Shown here piece by piece: positions 11,801-24,066 of a DNA stretch of 64,000 nt; positions within the stretch are counted from its first letter, which is position 1, and the number at the start of each line of letters is the position of its first letter. Source of the DNA: Tigriopus japonicus (lineage: Eukaryota; Arthropoda; Copepoda; Harpacticoida; Harpacticidae); NCBI GenBank assembly GCA_010645155.1, contig CM021312.1, forward strand, positions 2,285,392 to 2,349,391, given 5' to 3'. The position numbers and the translations under genes were made by a program. The notes beneath the pieces are model-generated. The model was given only the letters and a program-made list of their open reading frames with translations, was not told the origin of the DNA and searched no databases.

Positions 11801-14800
11801 GGTTTTTCCGTTTTAATGTCAACCGGGCGGGATTGAAGCAACCCTGTGCAGGCACTCTTTCGGCCTTAGTAGAATGAAATTCATCTTAGGCTGGGACAAC
11901 CAATTGCTTCTACTGTATTTGATGAAAGCTTGATGTTTGCACTCTGCCCTACCAATATCGATAGGTTCCCGTTAAAACAAGGCTTTCGAGGAACCAGGGT
12001 ACCGGGAACCGGCTATACCAAACACTCAACAGTTTATATTTTCATTTAGTGTTGAATAAGGACTGGGCCGCTTTGAAAGAGGTGCTTTTTCCCCAGTGTG
12101 ATGAACTTTGTTCTAATAGTGCTGCGTCGTCATATTTTAGAATGTAATAAACGATTATTTCTTACATTTTTTCAAAAGATCTATTTCTTGGTTCCCTTTG
12201 CATGATTTGAATCGATAAAAGATCTTGATTCTGAACTTCAAGAAATGATTTATATGGTATTTGAGTTTTTGAAAATCATTGATTGCGTCATGCTGACAGT
12301 ACATAAAAAACTGAGGGCATTTTTACTTCAATGAAACAGTGATTTCTTCCTAGGAAATGAGTTCTGCCGAAAGCAGTCCTCCAATCGTGATTGATTTGGA
12401 ATCAACAATGGTTAACTTGAAGTCATGAGAAAAAAATGATCATATGTATCAATCATGAACGTTTGAATTTTAACTTCAAAATTAAGCAATCATCAAACCT
12501 CGGACTTGGGCCGAGGGCAAATGGGCCCAACGTGACCATTTCCACATTTTTTTTAATTGCAAAGGTGTCAGAATATTATTTCTGCTGAGACTTTTGTGTT
12601 GGCTCTGATTCATTTTACATTCGGTGTTCCAAATTAGATCCAAGTTTTGTTGTTATAGGGTGTTTATTGCTTTGTAGCGTAATTAAATAATCTTCATGAA
12701 ACATCACAGAATTTGTTGTTCCATTACTCTGAAATAAGTATGAAATATCTGTAGCTGCCACTCCGGTTTTAGGCAAACACTTGATGTCATCAGATCGAGG
12801 GCTAATTGCTCTCGCATTTCAAAACGTGGAGTGCACGCTAGTACTAGGAGACCCCGTCTATGTTATAACTTCTTTCGCTTTTTATGCAAGTTTTAAGTGT
12901 TTGGTGTTTCTTTTTCGTTTCAGTCTGTAGCCATTTGTTCTAACTTCAAAATTTTAAATTGAACAACCCCATGAGAAATAAAGTGGTCGCTTGGCCAAGT
13001 TTGGCAGCACAAATGGCAATTTCTTAAATCTCACAGTAAAGAAACATACAAAGTGGTTGTAAAACAGTAACTTTTGAAACTTTTCGGCCGCCAGTCAAAG
13101 GCTTATTTCCAAGCAAGACCTTTTAACAAATTCTAAACTATGCCAAAAAATTGTGCTTTTTATGACTGCATGCATTGAGTTGTGGTGTCTGAAATATCTA
13201 AAACAATGGAATGGTGGAATTTTTTGAACATAATGCTAGCTTTTTAATACGTCAAAATCACCCTCTAAAATTCCAAATGATCAGAGCGAGTATTAAAAAG
13301 TTTTTACTTAAAGCTAAAATGATATGTTTTTGACCCGAAACACTTTTTTGGGTCTTACAACTTATATAAACACAAGCACAAAAAAACATATTTTTGTGAG
13401 ACCAAAAAAAATTATTTGGGAGTTTGAACGCGACCTAAAAGAAGGGTCATTTTTTTCAAGGTGAAAGAACAAGTCCAAAGCTTTTTGGCCTAAATGTCGA
13501 GAACAAAATATTTGCAGACTGAAAAAACAGACCAGCTAAATTTACCTATTGAATGACTTTAGGCCATTTTTAGGCGAATTTTTTTGCCACACTCAAAAGG
13601 TGCTATTTTCGTGCCACAATTTTCGTTATCCGGAATAAGGACAATCAATCAAGAAAGTAGTTCCATTTATTACAACGAGGCAAGATATCTTTGAAAATTG
13701 AAACAACAAAGCTGCGTTTGACAACAGAATCCTACGAAATTCAGTTGAATGTCTTCCTTTATCTAAGAGTTTATTCGAGATAACCAACAAATAACTGGCA
13801 AAATCAGAATTTATATGGTCATTTTGACTTCGCAAGCGACAAGAAGGACGTGGACAATTCTTTGGATCCTATTGACGCCCCTAGATTACGGGCATAGAAG
13901 GCATGGTTGTTCAGGCTGCCGCAAAAAGAGGTGCCTGGCTAAATTGATCTTTGGAGAAGAAGATAATTCATAACATCTTACATCAACATTACAGAAACTG
14001 TTGTAAAGATGGAATCTAATCTCAATCCTTGAAACATACGAGTCAACTTCATTGGACAATTAAAATGAGCAGGAAAGGATTCCTGTGTCAAGAAATTTCA
14101 AGAAGAGCAAGAAATAATATTTTCGTCTAGAAAATATCATGTGCTGCATTTTTGTTTGTTTCCGCGCTCCTTTCATATAAATAAGTATAACTCTTTACAA
14201 TCATGTTACTTTACTCTAGTGTTGTTAGCTAGCATGTTGGTTGAAAAATGGTTGATGATTATCGTTGGATGGAATATTGTGGCATTTAGAAAGGTCTTGA
14301 ACTTTGAATTGGGGGTGTCAGAACCTGTTTTTGCTCTTCCCGAAAGGAAAGCAAGGTGTTCGGTGCTCAAATTCCCTCTACAGAATTTGTACGGAAAATT
14401 GCAGGATTCTTTTAACAAACCATTCATAGTTGGCCAATCACAACAATAGGGAAACAAGGCTCAACGAATCAGGTTCGATAAGAACAAGCATTTGCTTGTT
14501 CTTTCGCAGGCAGATAAATGCACAAATTTTGGAACTCTCCCCGGCATTGGAGGGCACGAAAATAGCAAAGGGAAAAGCGGATAGGGACAAGCAAAAACGG
14601 AGAAGCGGTTAAAAGCACGAAAACATTAGCTGATAAGAAGAAGTTCTTTTGTCAAGCTCATGAACGGACCAATTTTCGACCGCTTCACCGCATTGAAGGG
14701 CACGAAAATAGCAAACGGCAAAGCGGATAGGGACTAACGGCAGGACGGAGAAGCGGATAATGGCACGAAAATAGCTGCTAAAGAATCAGAGACAATTCGG

Positions 14801-17800
14801 AATTTGGCATCGCACCGCCATTTGAGGCAAGTATCCACCACACAAGGGAGGGGAATCCCACGAACCCAAACGTAGCTCGGTAGCGCTTTTTTCAATAAGG
14901 CAAGCTCAGTAAACATCAGCTGAGCCTGTTTGTTTACCCCGTAGCTCAGTCGTGGCCACTGGTAACTCATCGCTTCGCCAAAATTCTACCATTGTATCTC
15001 GTTCTCGATGGTTCGTCGCTGAGCAACTGACCCCTCGCAATTTTTGATCGAGCGCCGATTAGAAAAGAACAGATGCACCACAAAAGAGCGGCGCAATTCT
15101 CCGGGGCACATAATCAACAACCTTTTGCTCACTGTGCTCACTCCATTGCCCCAATACATCATCTCCTCCAATGAAATTGTGGTTTGTCACATCATTTCCT
15201 TGGCATTGTGTTTATTCAATTCGGGAGGAGAGGTTGTAAGTACAATCACTTATAAAACAATATGTTTCTAATTTGATTTATTTTACCTCTTTACCTCTTT
15301 CTCAAGGAAACTTTTACATGGTAATTCATGCCCACAAACGCTGAGCCATTGCAATAATGGGTTTAACATTATCTTTCAGAAAAGACATTTTTGATGTTAT
15401 GGCTGACATTAGGTCATATGTTTTGGTTGTTTTGGTCTTGGAATGCTTGCTAGTTTACTTGAAGGTATGCTACAAAGTCTACTTGAGAGTAAACTTTTCA
15501 TTAACTTTATAAACACAACTCCTTTGAAGGTTTCTGCAAGACTGCAACCCAACCAAATCGCATTCAGTGATTCCATATACTAATTCAATTTGAACTTGTG
15601 GCACTCTGCTAGTTTGTTGGGTGTAATTTTGACAAATCGTGCCAAACTCAATATGAATCGTCCAGTTCAAGTAAATGGTGTGAGCATATGTTTTGATGGC
15701 AACTCTAGAAAGCGTACTTGTTCGTACACTTCGTAGTTCAATTAACCTTGATCAAAATTTCAGCTGATTCCACAAAATAAGCGCCTCTTGCGGTCAGATT
15801 CAGACATAGTTGCCAGCTAGAGAGTGGTTTTAATGCCACCTTTGGCAAAACTGTGGTGAAATAGGTTTTTCTTTAGATGTTTACATTTCTTTGCAATGGC
15901 ATTATGATATCAAACTCCAACATTTCGAAAATATGTTGATGTCAAGAAAATCTCTAACGGTTTGCCAATAAGTGGCATTAAAATACACTCGTTAGCTGGC
16001 AACTATGTCTCAATCTGACCGCAAGAGGCGCTTATTTTGTGGAATCAGCTGAAATTTTGTTCAGGGTTCATTGGCTGGTTTTGTTGAGACACCTGCCATT
16101 TTGAAAAGTTAGTCTCCCATTCCAACCTAGAAGTGCCTCTACATCTATGATCGTAAATTCATCCTCTCGAAACACGAATTGCCCGCTGGTTCAGCTATTC
16201 CACATTTCTCCTTCTTTATTTCCTATTACTCCATTCAACTCAAAACATTGATTGATCTCACAGCAGCATGCAAATTTTGGCAGCTAATTTAAGGAAACAC
16301 TGGAATGAAGTTCGCTTGCAGTTCGATTGATCAGCGTTGAAGTACTCAAATGGGAGTGCTTCCACAACGTTGGAATACTCCTCTCTAGGCGTGCTTCTCG
16401 GAGAACTTCTCATCAATTAAACCTGATGCTAAGCCCAAATAGCGACCCAGCTTGCTAGAAGTTTACTTGAAGTCAATGGAACTAGCACCTGTTTGTGCAT
16501 GCTAAACATATGAGCGTTGGAAAATTGTTGAGGTAATTACTTGTTGCACCTTGGCACCGGTGGTACACTTCTCTTTTTCATGAGTTGCTTGGTGTACTTC
16601 TGATTCAAGAAAGCTTATGCTATCAACAAAATAGCTGAAACTGCCTTGAAGTTGCCTTGAAATCAACTTTGCAAGCACACCTTGGAATACACAAAACATA
16701 TGACCTATTATTGGTCAAAGGAAGACACTCCCCAGCCCCCAGAAATGCACAGAAATTTGAAATTTTTGAAAAATTATGCACAGATATGCTACTGAAATTG
16801 ACAATTCGGTGGCAAAAACAATAATATAGAAATAAAGAAAAAGGGCTGCCAAGTGGCAACTTCTTAACAATTTTGGTCGCCAAAAGGCAACTTTGGATTT
16901 GAATATTGGCTGCAAGCCCTCTCTCGGACCTGACAACGCTGTTTGAAGTCCATTGGGATTCAACTATAATGTTAATCTGTTACAGGATAAAAATGTCATC
17001 CATTTTAGCAAAAAATTAAGGCCAAAGATTTTCACATATTGAACTTAACATAATTTCGGCTGAGATTTTCAGGTTGATTTCTTTTTAATTTGAGTCTGTT
17101 TAGTTCATTCACAACACGGTACTGTTTAGACGAAACAAGTCAAAACAAAAGAAATGGATGCCATACAAATCAAGACCATATATTTTCCCGAAATACCATT
17201 TTGTTCTACCACTAGATGGCGCAAATTGTCACTTCCTTTTCTTGGGTAGAAACGCTACTTAGCTCCCAAAGCATGCTTGCTCTGATAGGGCAGGGATAAC
17301 CTATATAATAGTATTAATACTGGATGCGAACTCGCGGAATTTCTCCGGCACGCAACCTCCGGTATAAGGCCGAGATTCGTAAACAAGAAGTACAAACGCC
17401 GGCCATGTTGGGAGCGGAAAATCAAACGGAAATCGACCAAAATTCCAAAAGATAGTGCGCCAATCGGTGTTCCCTGTGTTTCAAGCGGGTCCAGCCAAGT
17501 CCTAGCCTTGGTAAAGGTCAACCCCACGCCCCAAAATTAGTCCGATGTTGGTGTTTTGAAGACAACAAGTTCAGCCATGAACGAGTGAATGAAAGAGTGA
17601 ATAAATGATCACATAATGGAGGGCTAATTCATTGGTTACAAGTGCGAATGAACCCGCAAGGTGTCTTTACTTCAAGATGACGATCAAGTGATTAAATGAA
17701 ATTTGATGACCAGGTTACCTGCTACAATCTTTAGAAGTGATAGCCTCATCTAAACAAATAGAATGAATATGGACCTGAATTCGAGCGCAAATTCCTCGTG

Positions 17801-20800
17801 AAAAAGGATTAAGAACCAACTTTCGCCCGTACCAAAACGGGGAGTTTCTTTACGCACATCCAATACACAACTTGAACAACAAAGAATATTTTACGATTCC
17901 ATGAATTATCAACAACAAAATAACGTGTTTTTCCGAGCTCATATATCATCCGACTTGAACGTTTTATTAGTATCTTTGAACTTACAATTGAACCCATCCA
18001 TCAATATTTAAGGTATTATCCTGAATTGAATTAACACATGCCAAACTTTGCATGAAATCAAGGTTGTTATAGGTTGTGTCACCTTGGGATAATTTAATGT
18101 TCTATGAATGATGATCCATTTTTGAATTTCTTTTATTGTATGGTTGTGTTTTTTAGTTCAGGATAATAAGGACAGGTAAGATATTCTTAAGTTGTTCAAG
18201 TTGTGTGATGGACGAGTGCGATAAAACTCCCCGTTTTGATCCGGGTGCGAGTATGTGGGGAAAGTTGGTTCTTAACTCTTTCAGGACGAAAGAACAGGTT
18301 TCAAGAAACGCGTTTGGGTTTGGGTACGCGTTGGGTTTGGGTACGCGTCCCAACGCGTTGGGACGATTGGGTAACACCCAATCGTCCTGAAAGAGTTAAT
18401 CCCTTTTCAAGAGGAATTTGCGTTCGGATTAAGGTCCATATAGAACAAAGAAAGAAGAAGTCCTCAGTGTCAAGAATTCGATCAAATGAGGAACAAATTA
18501 AGATGACTTTGAAACCTATCAAGTGGACCTACAAGCAATGGATGGGCTAAATATTTTGATCTGCCTTTCAAGTCAGTCAGCCCAAATTGGTGATCTGACA
18601 GTCTAACCCGGATTATATGAACCCTCTTTAGAATGAAATGCTCCCATCAAGATTGAATTGTGTGGATTTTTTCAATCAATCTGATTGTTAATTCCTGGAC
18701 AAGGGGATCTAAGAAGATCAATCAAACTTTATCAAGCCTGTAGAGCCTATCCCTGAAATCATAAGACATGATACTCTGGTCCTCTAGGACCCTTAGCCCC
18801 CGTCCTGCGTGGTCCTGACCTTCTTGAGCCCCAAGACTTGAAAAATTTTCAATCAAATCCACAATCAAGGATTTAATCCTCATGTTTTTCACTCATTTTG
18901 TCTCAAGGATGTTGTGATTGCCTTTGTTCCTATTCCAATCCGGATCAGATGGCTGATCTGATTCAGAATCGTCAAAAGTGCCCTTCAATAGTTATAGCCA
19001 ACAACATCTCCGACTTGGACTCCATCTTGTTTCAAAATGAGACCATTCTTGTTCTTTCATTTTCTTATGGAAATGGTTCCTGCGTTGTGGAGGTGTTGTA
19101 GAGGATGGAAGACACTCCAGATATCACCACAGATACTTCTATTTAGCAGTGTTTCACTGAAGTTGGACTAATGGGTGAAGCAAGATACCATCTATGTATT
19201 TTCCTGATTGATATGAGGACGAAAATCCTTTGGAGAGCTCAATGTCAAAAGTTCATGATACGAGTAAAAAGAGTGCTGGGACCTCTAAAATCAAGGTGAA
19301 GAACATCCAGTCCACAAATATTACCACAAAAAGTTTGACTGAATTCTTTCAAGACACATGTTCAACAGTTTTAGCCGTTAATAAGGAATAAATGACGTTG
19401 TGTCAAAATATAGCCTCGGCCTCATACCATTTTTTCAAAAATCGGAGTTCGTGTCCACCCCTTTCAGGGGTTCCTGGATAGGGAGTTATTCAGTTTGGGA
19501 ACTATAGAGAGCATCCAAGCAAAGGTATGTCAATCAATTTATGTGAAAGCCATCTAGGTGCCAGAAACGACGGTTGTCTTTAAATTGGTCCATTAAAATG
19601 TTTTGCATTCAAACTAGACAAGACTTTCGAAAATGTGGTTAATTAATTTTTTTAAATGGTTTCTGAGGTCAGAAAAATATTTCAACGTGTTTTGGAATTG
19701 CTGTAAAAACTTGATTGGATTTTTAAAGTAGTTTTGCTTACCCTCTGAGGAGAGTTTTCAAACTCTGAGTAGGCGTCAAAGAAGTCATATTTAAACATGT
19801 TCTCACAACTGAAGGGTTTCCGGACAATATCATACCATCCTTTACCAATGACCTCAGTCTTTGATTCCTCAGTTACACAAATTTGACCACACTTGGACTT
19901 GACCTTTTCCAACCGATTGTAAATGGATTGTAAAGCCAGTTGATCAACTGGGGATGAATGGTTTGAGTCTAGAAATTAAATTGAGGTTGTAACAAAATCG
20001 TTATGAATGTCTTTTCAAGTTAGGACCTCTTTAAGCGCCTAGAACGATAGTTGGCCAATCATGATTTATGAAATTACACATGTTTGAATGAAAAAACGGC
20101 TAACCAAAACAGGCTTTTTACCAATCAAAAAATTAAGAAAGTCGACAAATTAGAATTAGTGATGTGTCTAACCAAGAAGGACTGAATTTCAAACGACCTG
20201 AGTTAAGATTTCTTTTAGGATTAATTTGATTGCTTTCTTCTCCAAGCAAAACCTTGCCTGTATTCACTAGACGACGTATTTCAATTTTCAGCGCAATCGA
20301 ATGGTGGAGTGAAAAGTTATGCCTTCTCAAACCTATGAACTGAAGAGAGCATAGACTGAATGAGCTCGCCCTTTTGTGGTAAAACTATCACCAGAAAAGG
20401 GCCAGTACATTCATTCTCAGTAGGATTTGCACTGAAATTTGAAAGAGCATAACTTTTGACGCCGACGGTCGATTGAGTTAAAAATTGAAATGTGTCATCT
20501 AGTCAACATTTGCAAGGTCTCATTTGCAAAAGAACATAATTGATTTATTCCGTCTGGAAATCTTGATTCTTGTCATTAGCCTCCCAGTCCAAAGAAATTC
20601 AGTGGTTCTTGGTCTAACACAAGACTGAAGTTTTTAAATATATACTAGCTGGCTTCGCCATCTAGGCCCCGGCGGCGGCGCTTCGCGCCAATGGGTGTGG
20701 CGCTTCGCGCCAAACTCACGCCAAGTGGGCGGGGTTTTAAGTAAAACTTTTTGAAAAATGTGGTTAGGCCATTTTGTTGGAAATATTTTTCCAAGTAAGA

Positions 20801-23374
20801 GTTGTAAAAAGGGTTTTTGTCTCTGGTGCCTGTGGAAGTTGTGAACTGGGGTCACAATTTGAAAGGTTGTCCAAAAATGAAATGTCCCTGGTACAGGGTC
20901 GCGCTTTGCGCGAATGGTGGCCACTTGTCACTGTTAAGGGGTCGCGCTCTGCGCGAATGGGGGCCACTTGTCACTGTTAAGGGGTCGCGCTCTGCGCGAA
21001 TGGGGGCCACTTGTCACTGTTAAGGGGTCGCGCTCTGCGCGAATGGGGGCCACTTGTCCATGTTAAGGGGTCGCGCTCTGCGCGAATGGGGGCCACTTGT
21101 CCTTGTTAAGCGGTCGTGCTCTGTGCTTCACCAACCCTACTTCAATCCAGTTCACCTAGATCGACTTTTCCTCAATCCCTGGATATTCATGAACCTTACG
21201 ACTTCTCACTTTTCCTTCATCCGTGATCTTCACTCACTTTCCCCTTATCCCTGATCTTAATCCACTCTACCTTCATCCCTGATCTTCATGCACTGCACCT
21301 CAATTCATGATCTCTATCCACTTTACCTTAATCCCTTACTAATGTCATATCAATCCTGTCAAATGATCTGGCTGGATTCAGTCCTGCTAAATTCAAATTC
21401 AATACATAAATTTTAAGTTAAACCCTTGCTTTTTAAGAGGCCTTTGCCATTTTTATCTGAGTCTCAAAACTTTGAAAAAAATTATCAAAAATTCAAAAGT
21501 AATTTTTGGCGCAAAATCGACATCTGTCAAATAATCTCAAAATGTGCATTTATTTCGAAGTTCTTGTTCAGAATGACCTTCTAAGTTGCACTTGTTTGAG
21601 AGTCATTCAAATTCATCATCTACTCCTTAATATTTCCTCTCGAACAAAACTTAGGTCAAGTTAGGCTAACCTAACCTAACCTGACCTAAGTTTTGTTCGT
21701 TTCCTCTTCTCTCTCTCTTCTTCGTCCGATTAGAGACCTCCTCCTCCCCTTTCGCGAATCGCCCGTTCTTTCCTTTTTTCTGTTATGTGGGGAGCTGCCT
21801 TCTAAAATACGCTTACAAAGGGAACTCTCTGGAAATGGCTTTTAAACTTTAATTCTTTCTTCCATACACATCAACAACCTTCTTTAACGTCAACTTAACC
21901 CTTAAATCTTGAAATTGAAAGTACTATTTCCTGAATAAAATGAAAATAGTGCGTCACTCTCCCTCTAGAACATTTTTCTACCTCGTGTCTTTTCCTCGAC
22001 CACGCGGTCGCTCGCTCTCTCTCGCTTGCTTCTAGCCTTTTGTTTCGACTTCCCTAGGAAAGGATCGATGCTCCATTACAATGTAATTACTTACACGAAT
22101 GTTTAAAATCTGAAACTTTGACTTTAAAAGCAACAATCGAGTCCAATGATATCTCGCTTATTGAAAAATGTCGAAATTAAATCCAAAACTTTGTTGATTA
22201 AATGCGGCTTGTCCACGTCCCCGGCTTCAGTCGTCCTTTTTCCTTTTTCGATCTCAACACAGAACTCGAACTTGAGCGCTCTCTTCCAAAAACGACCTGA
22301 AAATCGCCGATCACGGCAACTTTGAGGCTCGATTGCGGGCGAACCGTACACGTGATCGAAATAAAAATACGCCTATCGTGTGTAGAATTTATCTGGGCAT
22401 TTTGTGTGCAAATTTCAGGTCGATCGGTGGCTCCAGTTCAGAGAACATTCGAGCACAAACTGGTTACTCTGGGTGACAAAAAAAAATCGCGAAATACACC
22501 AAGATTTGACCGACACGCCTCCCTCCCACCCCCTTAAAATTTAAACTGGAGTTAGCCTTGGTCTAGCCCGACATTTTATAAGCACAACTTTTTCCCTCGG
22601 TGCTCTCGTTCGGCCGTGGGACATGGTCTCGTCTCGGGCCATGCCCCGCCCCTTGGGGGCGTGTTTCGGCCACTTTTAAAATGGCAAATGAAACTTTGGC
22701 TCAATCCGCACTTCTTTGTTTTTCTGAGCCTCGCTCCCCAACGCCCCCAACCTGAGCGTAATTGCGTTTGAAATTTTCAAACGCGGCCCACGGGCACACC
22801 CGGCGGGCCACGCCCCCCAAAATCTAATACGATTTAAAGGACCGGCCAACTTAGATTTCTGCCTAAGTTTCATTCTCGAACTTCCCCGGTAACCCTCCGA
22901 AAAACCCGGAAAACCAAAGCTTCATTAGTGTTATTATTAGAGACGGGCGTTTCGTGCAAATAAGAGCATGCGCGTTAAATGGAATACATATTCACCTTCA
23001 AAGATATTGCTGAGCGTAAACAACTTCACCTCTTATGAAATCAAATCAGAACCTCACAATAGGCCTTGTCTTTGTTCCTGTTAACAGGACAACTACGGGA
23101 GTACTTCTAATGTCACTCCAACTTGAATTCAATTGATTTCAAGTTGGATAGAATGAGCCGCGTCTGTGAACGTGGAATTTTATTCGATATAACGTCCATC
23201 GTCTTTTTAACACGAAATGCCCGTCCCTAGTTATTATTATATGGACAAAACAATAATATAACAAGTTCTTTTAGAAGGAAAATTGTTACCTCCTAGAGAT
23301 GGCATCTGTCGGTTGAAAATAATTGTGCCACAAATTGACAAAAGCAGAGCCGTACAAAAAATAATCTTAATCAT
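8649..23374 (-). CDS. DUF268-family protein, paralogue B, 3' end missing
   Basis: Exons (minus): 23374-23290 (85 nt), 19968-19742 (227 nt), 8897-8649 (249 nt). Exon lengths and phases are identical to paralogue A. Together they give 187 residues: signal-anchor MIKIIFCTALLLSICGTIIF; then KSKCGQICV, GKGWYDIVRKPF, FKYDFFDAYSEFENSP; then FLYEEFSYQGRI and HVLVIGSQ. The last exon (TPWVEA... to stop) was looked for at 1-8648 on the minus strand and not recognised, so it is either beyond the left edge or lost. Introns are about 3.3, 10.8 and more than 8.6 kb. A tandem duplication with A is clear; no stop or frameshift is seen in these exons, so the gene may be intact. Confidence 0.83.
9490..9995 (+). 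repeat. GGTCAC fold-back element, near complete, reversed
   Basis: The left end has repeated GTCACAGTAAAAGG-type units; the right end has the inverse TGACCTTTTTA units. The core contains the family block in reverse order (GGGTCCATGGGTTCACCCC near the right end). Size about 0.5 kb. Confidence 0.8.
10150..10220 (+). repeat. Short dispersed repeat, inverse copy
   Basis: GGCACCCCTTGCTTTATTCG and TCTTTGGATCAGGGGCGCTA are the inverse of 31691-31738, almost base for base. Source element unknown. Confidence 0.7.
10313..10415 (+). mobile_element. LINE reverse transcriptase fragment
   Basis: Translates TGFIPSDLEIVKVLPFHK then TGKLNEITNYR, the block before the first RT palm motif in jockey/CR1-type polymerases (pattern G.IP...K...V.P..K.G....NYRPIS). 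It breaks off directly into a 36-bp tandem array. Confidence 0.75.
10432..10816 (+). repeat. 36-bp tandem repeat array
   Basis: Unit GGATTTCAGCGCGAATTTTC followed by GGATTCGGATTTGTTC, with 35-bp variants, repeated about seven times with a degenerate GGATTC-rich lead-in. Lies in intron 2 of DUF268 paralogue B. The open frames across it are by-products of the repeat. Confidence 0.9.
11227..11846 (+). mobile_element. hAT-type non-autonomous element
   Basis: Ends CAGAGTTGC and, inverse, CAGGGTTGC, both followed by CCCGCCCGG-rich sequence. Flanked by 8 bp TATAGGCA on the left and TGCAGGCA on the right (two differences). 620 bp, without coding potential. Confidence 0.75.
11847..13601. other. Intron of DUF268 B, no feature recognised
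   Basis: AT-rich. GC-richer stretches near 12000 (GGTACCGGGAACCGG) and 12500 may be transposon remains, but no ends could be defined. Confidence 0.5.
13602..14775 (+). mobile_element. 1.17-kb TIR element, copy 1
   Basis: Starts GCTATTTTCGTGCCA and ends with its exact inverse. Inner copies of GGGCACGAAAATAGCAAA occur near the right end. It is nearly identical over its length to 38113-39286. No transposase; a conserved 102-codon frame (14141-14449) resembles nothing I know. Target duplication unclear. Confidence 0.85.
15742..16075 (+). mobile_element. MITE with AGCGCCTCTTG inverted ends, copy 1
   Basis: CAGCTGATTCCACAAAATAA and GCGCCTCTTGCGGTCAGATT are matched in inverse at 16005-16061; GTTGCCAGCT/AGCTGGCAAC close the arms. 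About 330 bp, arms about 80 bp. Confidence 0.85.
16076..19741. other. Intron of DUF268 B, mostly unassigned
   Basis: Apart from the piggyBac-type MITE at 18272, I see no exon. A GC-richer block at 17270-17540 carries a chance 90-codon minus-strand frame of unknown origin. Confidence 0.45.
18272..18399 (+). mobile_element. piggyBac-type MITE
   Basis: TTAA at both ends followed by the perfect inverted 14-mer CTCTTTCAGGACGA. The middle has repeats of GGGTTTGGGTACGCG. 128 bp including the TTAA target sites; in intron 2 of DUF268 B. Confidence 0.85.
19742..19968 (-). CDS. DUF268 paralogue B exon 2
   Basis: 227 nt between TTTCTAG and GTAAGC. Encodes SNHSSPVDQLALQSIYNRLE, then KSKCGQICVTEESKTEVIGK and FKYDFFDAYSEFENSPQR. 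Clearly homologous to 37699-37473. Confidence 0.9.
20145..20620 (+). repeat. Palindromic repeat family, copy 1
   Basis: Arms carry TTTGCAAAAGAACATAATTG, AGAGCATAACTTTTGA and the inverse (AAAAGTTATGCCTTCTC); the centre is near 20385 (ACCAGAAAAGGGC). Related copies lie at 47.6, 60.8 and 63.6 kb, with a piece at 39.4 kb. Confidence 0.75.
20896..21125 (+). repeat. 43-bp GC-rich tandem repeat
   Basis: Unit GGGGTCGCGCTCTGCGCGAA then TGGGGGCCACTTGTCACTGTTAA, about five copies, nearly identical and contiguous without spacers. The related words CGCTTCGCGCCAA occur upstream at 20680-20715. Since 43 is not divisible by three, the array produces open frames in several phases. Confidence 0.93.
21126..22937. 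other. Intron 1 of DUF268 B, includes a GC-rich block
   Basis: Pyrimidine-rich TTCATCCCTGATCTTCA-like short repeats at 21150-21330; the TTAGG palindrome at 21641; a GC-rich patch at 22560-22830 (GGCCATGCCCCGCCCCTTGG) that stands out from its AT-rich surroundings. No exon recognised. Confidence 0.45.
21641..21699 (+). repeat. Palindrome built from TTAGG telomere-like words
   Basis: CGAACAAAACTTAGGTCAAG then TTAGGCTAACCTAACCTAAC then CTGACCTAAGTTTTGTTCG. The two arms of about 25 bp are near-perfect inverses, with TTAGG on one side and CCTAA on the other. Confidence 0.85.
22938..23229 (+). mobile_element. hAT-type MITE with perfect 8-bp duplication
   Basis: TIRs TAGAGACGGGCGTTTCGTG and, inverse, TAGGGACGGGCATTTCGTG. 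Flanks GTTATTAT on both sides. 292 bp, in intron 1 of DUF268 B about 60 bp from exon 1. Confidence 0.88.
23290..23374 (-). CDS. DUF268 paralogue B exon 1 (signal anchor)
   Basis: ATG at 23374 opens 28 codons of a hydrophobic N-terminus (ending RQMPSLG) plus one G, donor GTAACA. The G completes GAC (Asp) with exon 2, as in paralogue A. A hAT-type MITE lies about 50 bp downstream of the donor. Confidence 0.78.
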
Positions 23375-23751
23375 GCTTCCTGTCAGCCGGGAGATGAACC
23401 TCTGTTATCAAAATCAAATCCACGAATACTGAAGCTGATTGAAAATCAAATTCAAGATTAATGAAGCAAAAAAAGCTAAACCATTTGTGTTTTATTACAC
23501 ATGCGTGCTTGTGGATTTTGTAGATTCAGCATTTGTGCGACATCATCATAATTGACTTGTCAAATTTTGGTTCCTCCTCCACAGGAATTGCAAAATTTTG
23601 GTCAAAAATTCTTAATCCAAGAAAATTGATAGGAACCTATTTTTTTTTCATTTATCAGATTTTGTCTTTCTCACGTAATAGAGGATTTTGTAGAAAATTT
23701 GCACCCTTGTCACCAAGATGGATGTCCCATAATTCTATTTACCCTGAACAC

Positions 23752-24066
23752 ATGCTTGGGTTACAGTTCTATATAGACAGAAATGTCACTCCAGTTAGGG
23801 CAGTGGAGAATTGTTTTGAGCTCATCTCAACAGTCCGGTTGCAAGGGTGCCAGGTGGCTTGATTCTTTATGCATGCAGTTCGAGCATAGTAGTTGAACGA
23901 GCAATTCCGCCACTGACTCATAGAAATCGCAAATTCCAGTTTTGAACCACGTAACTAGTTGTGCTTAATGCCCAATCCCATTGCAAACACAGTACAAGCT
24001 TGTTGAATCAAGAACAATTTGGGAGTGACATTTCTGTGTATATAGAACTGTAGTTTGGATGCCCTC
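23752..24066 (+). repeat. Fold-back repeat (MITE-like)
   Basis: ACAGTTCTATATAGACAGAA and ATGTCACTCC at 23765-23794 are matched in inverse by GGAGTGACATTTCTGTGTAT and ATAGAACTGT at 24022-24052. Upstream of DUF268 B exon 1. Confidence 0.75.

Noticed and set aside
14141..14449. 102-codon frame conserved in both 1.17-kb elements
   Set aside because: Conserved only because the elements are nearly identical; no transposase motif, and an antisense frame is equally open.
20896..21125. CRISPR-like array
   Set aside because: The repeats are contiguous with no unique spacers, and the genome is eukaryotic.
20817..21254. Overlapping plus-strand open frames rich in RALREWGPLV
   Set aside because: They are the 43-bp tandem repeat read in successive frames, not proteins.
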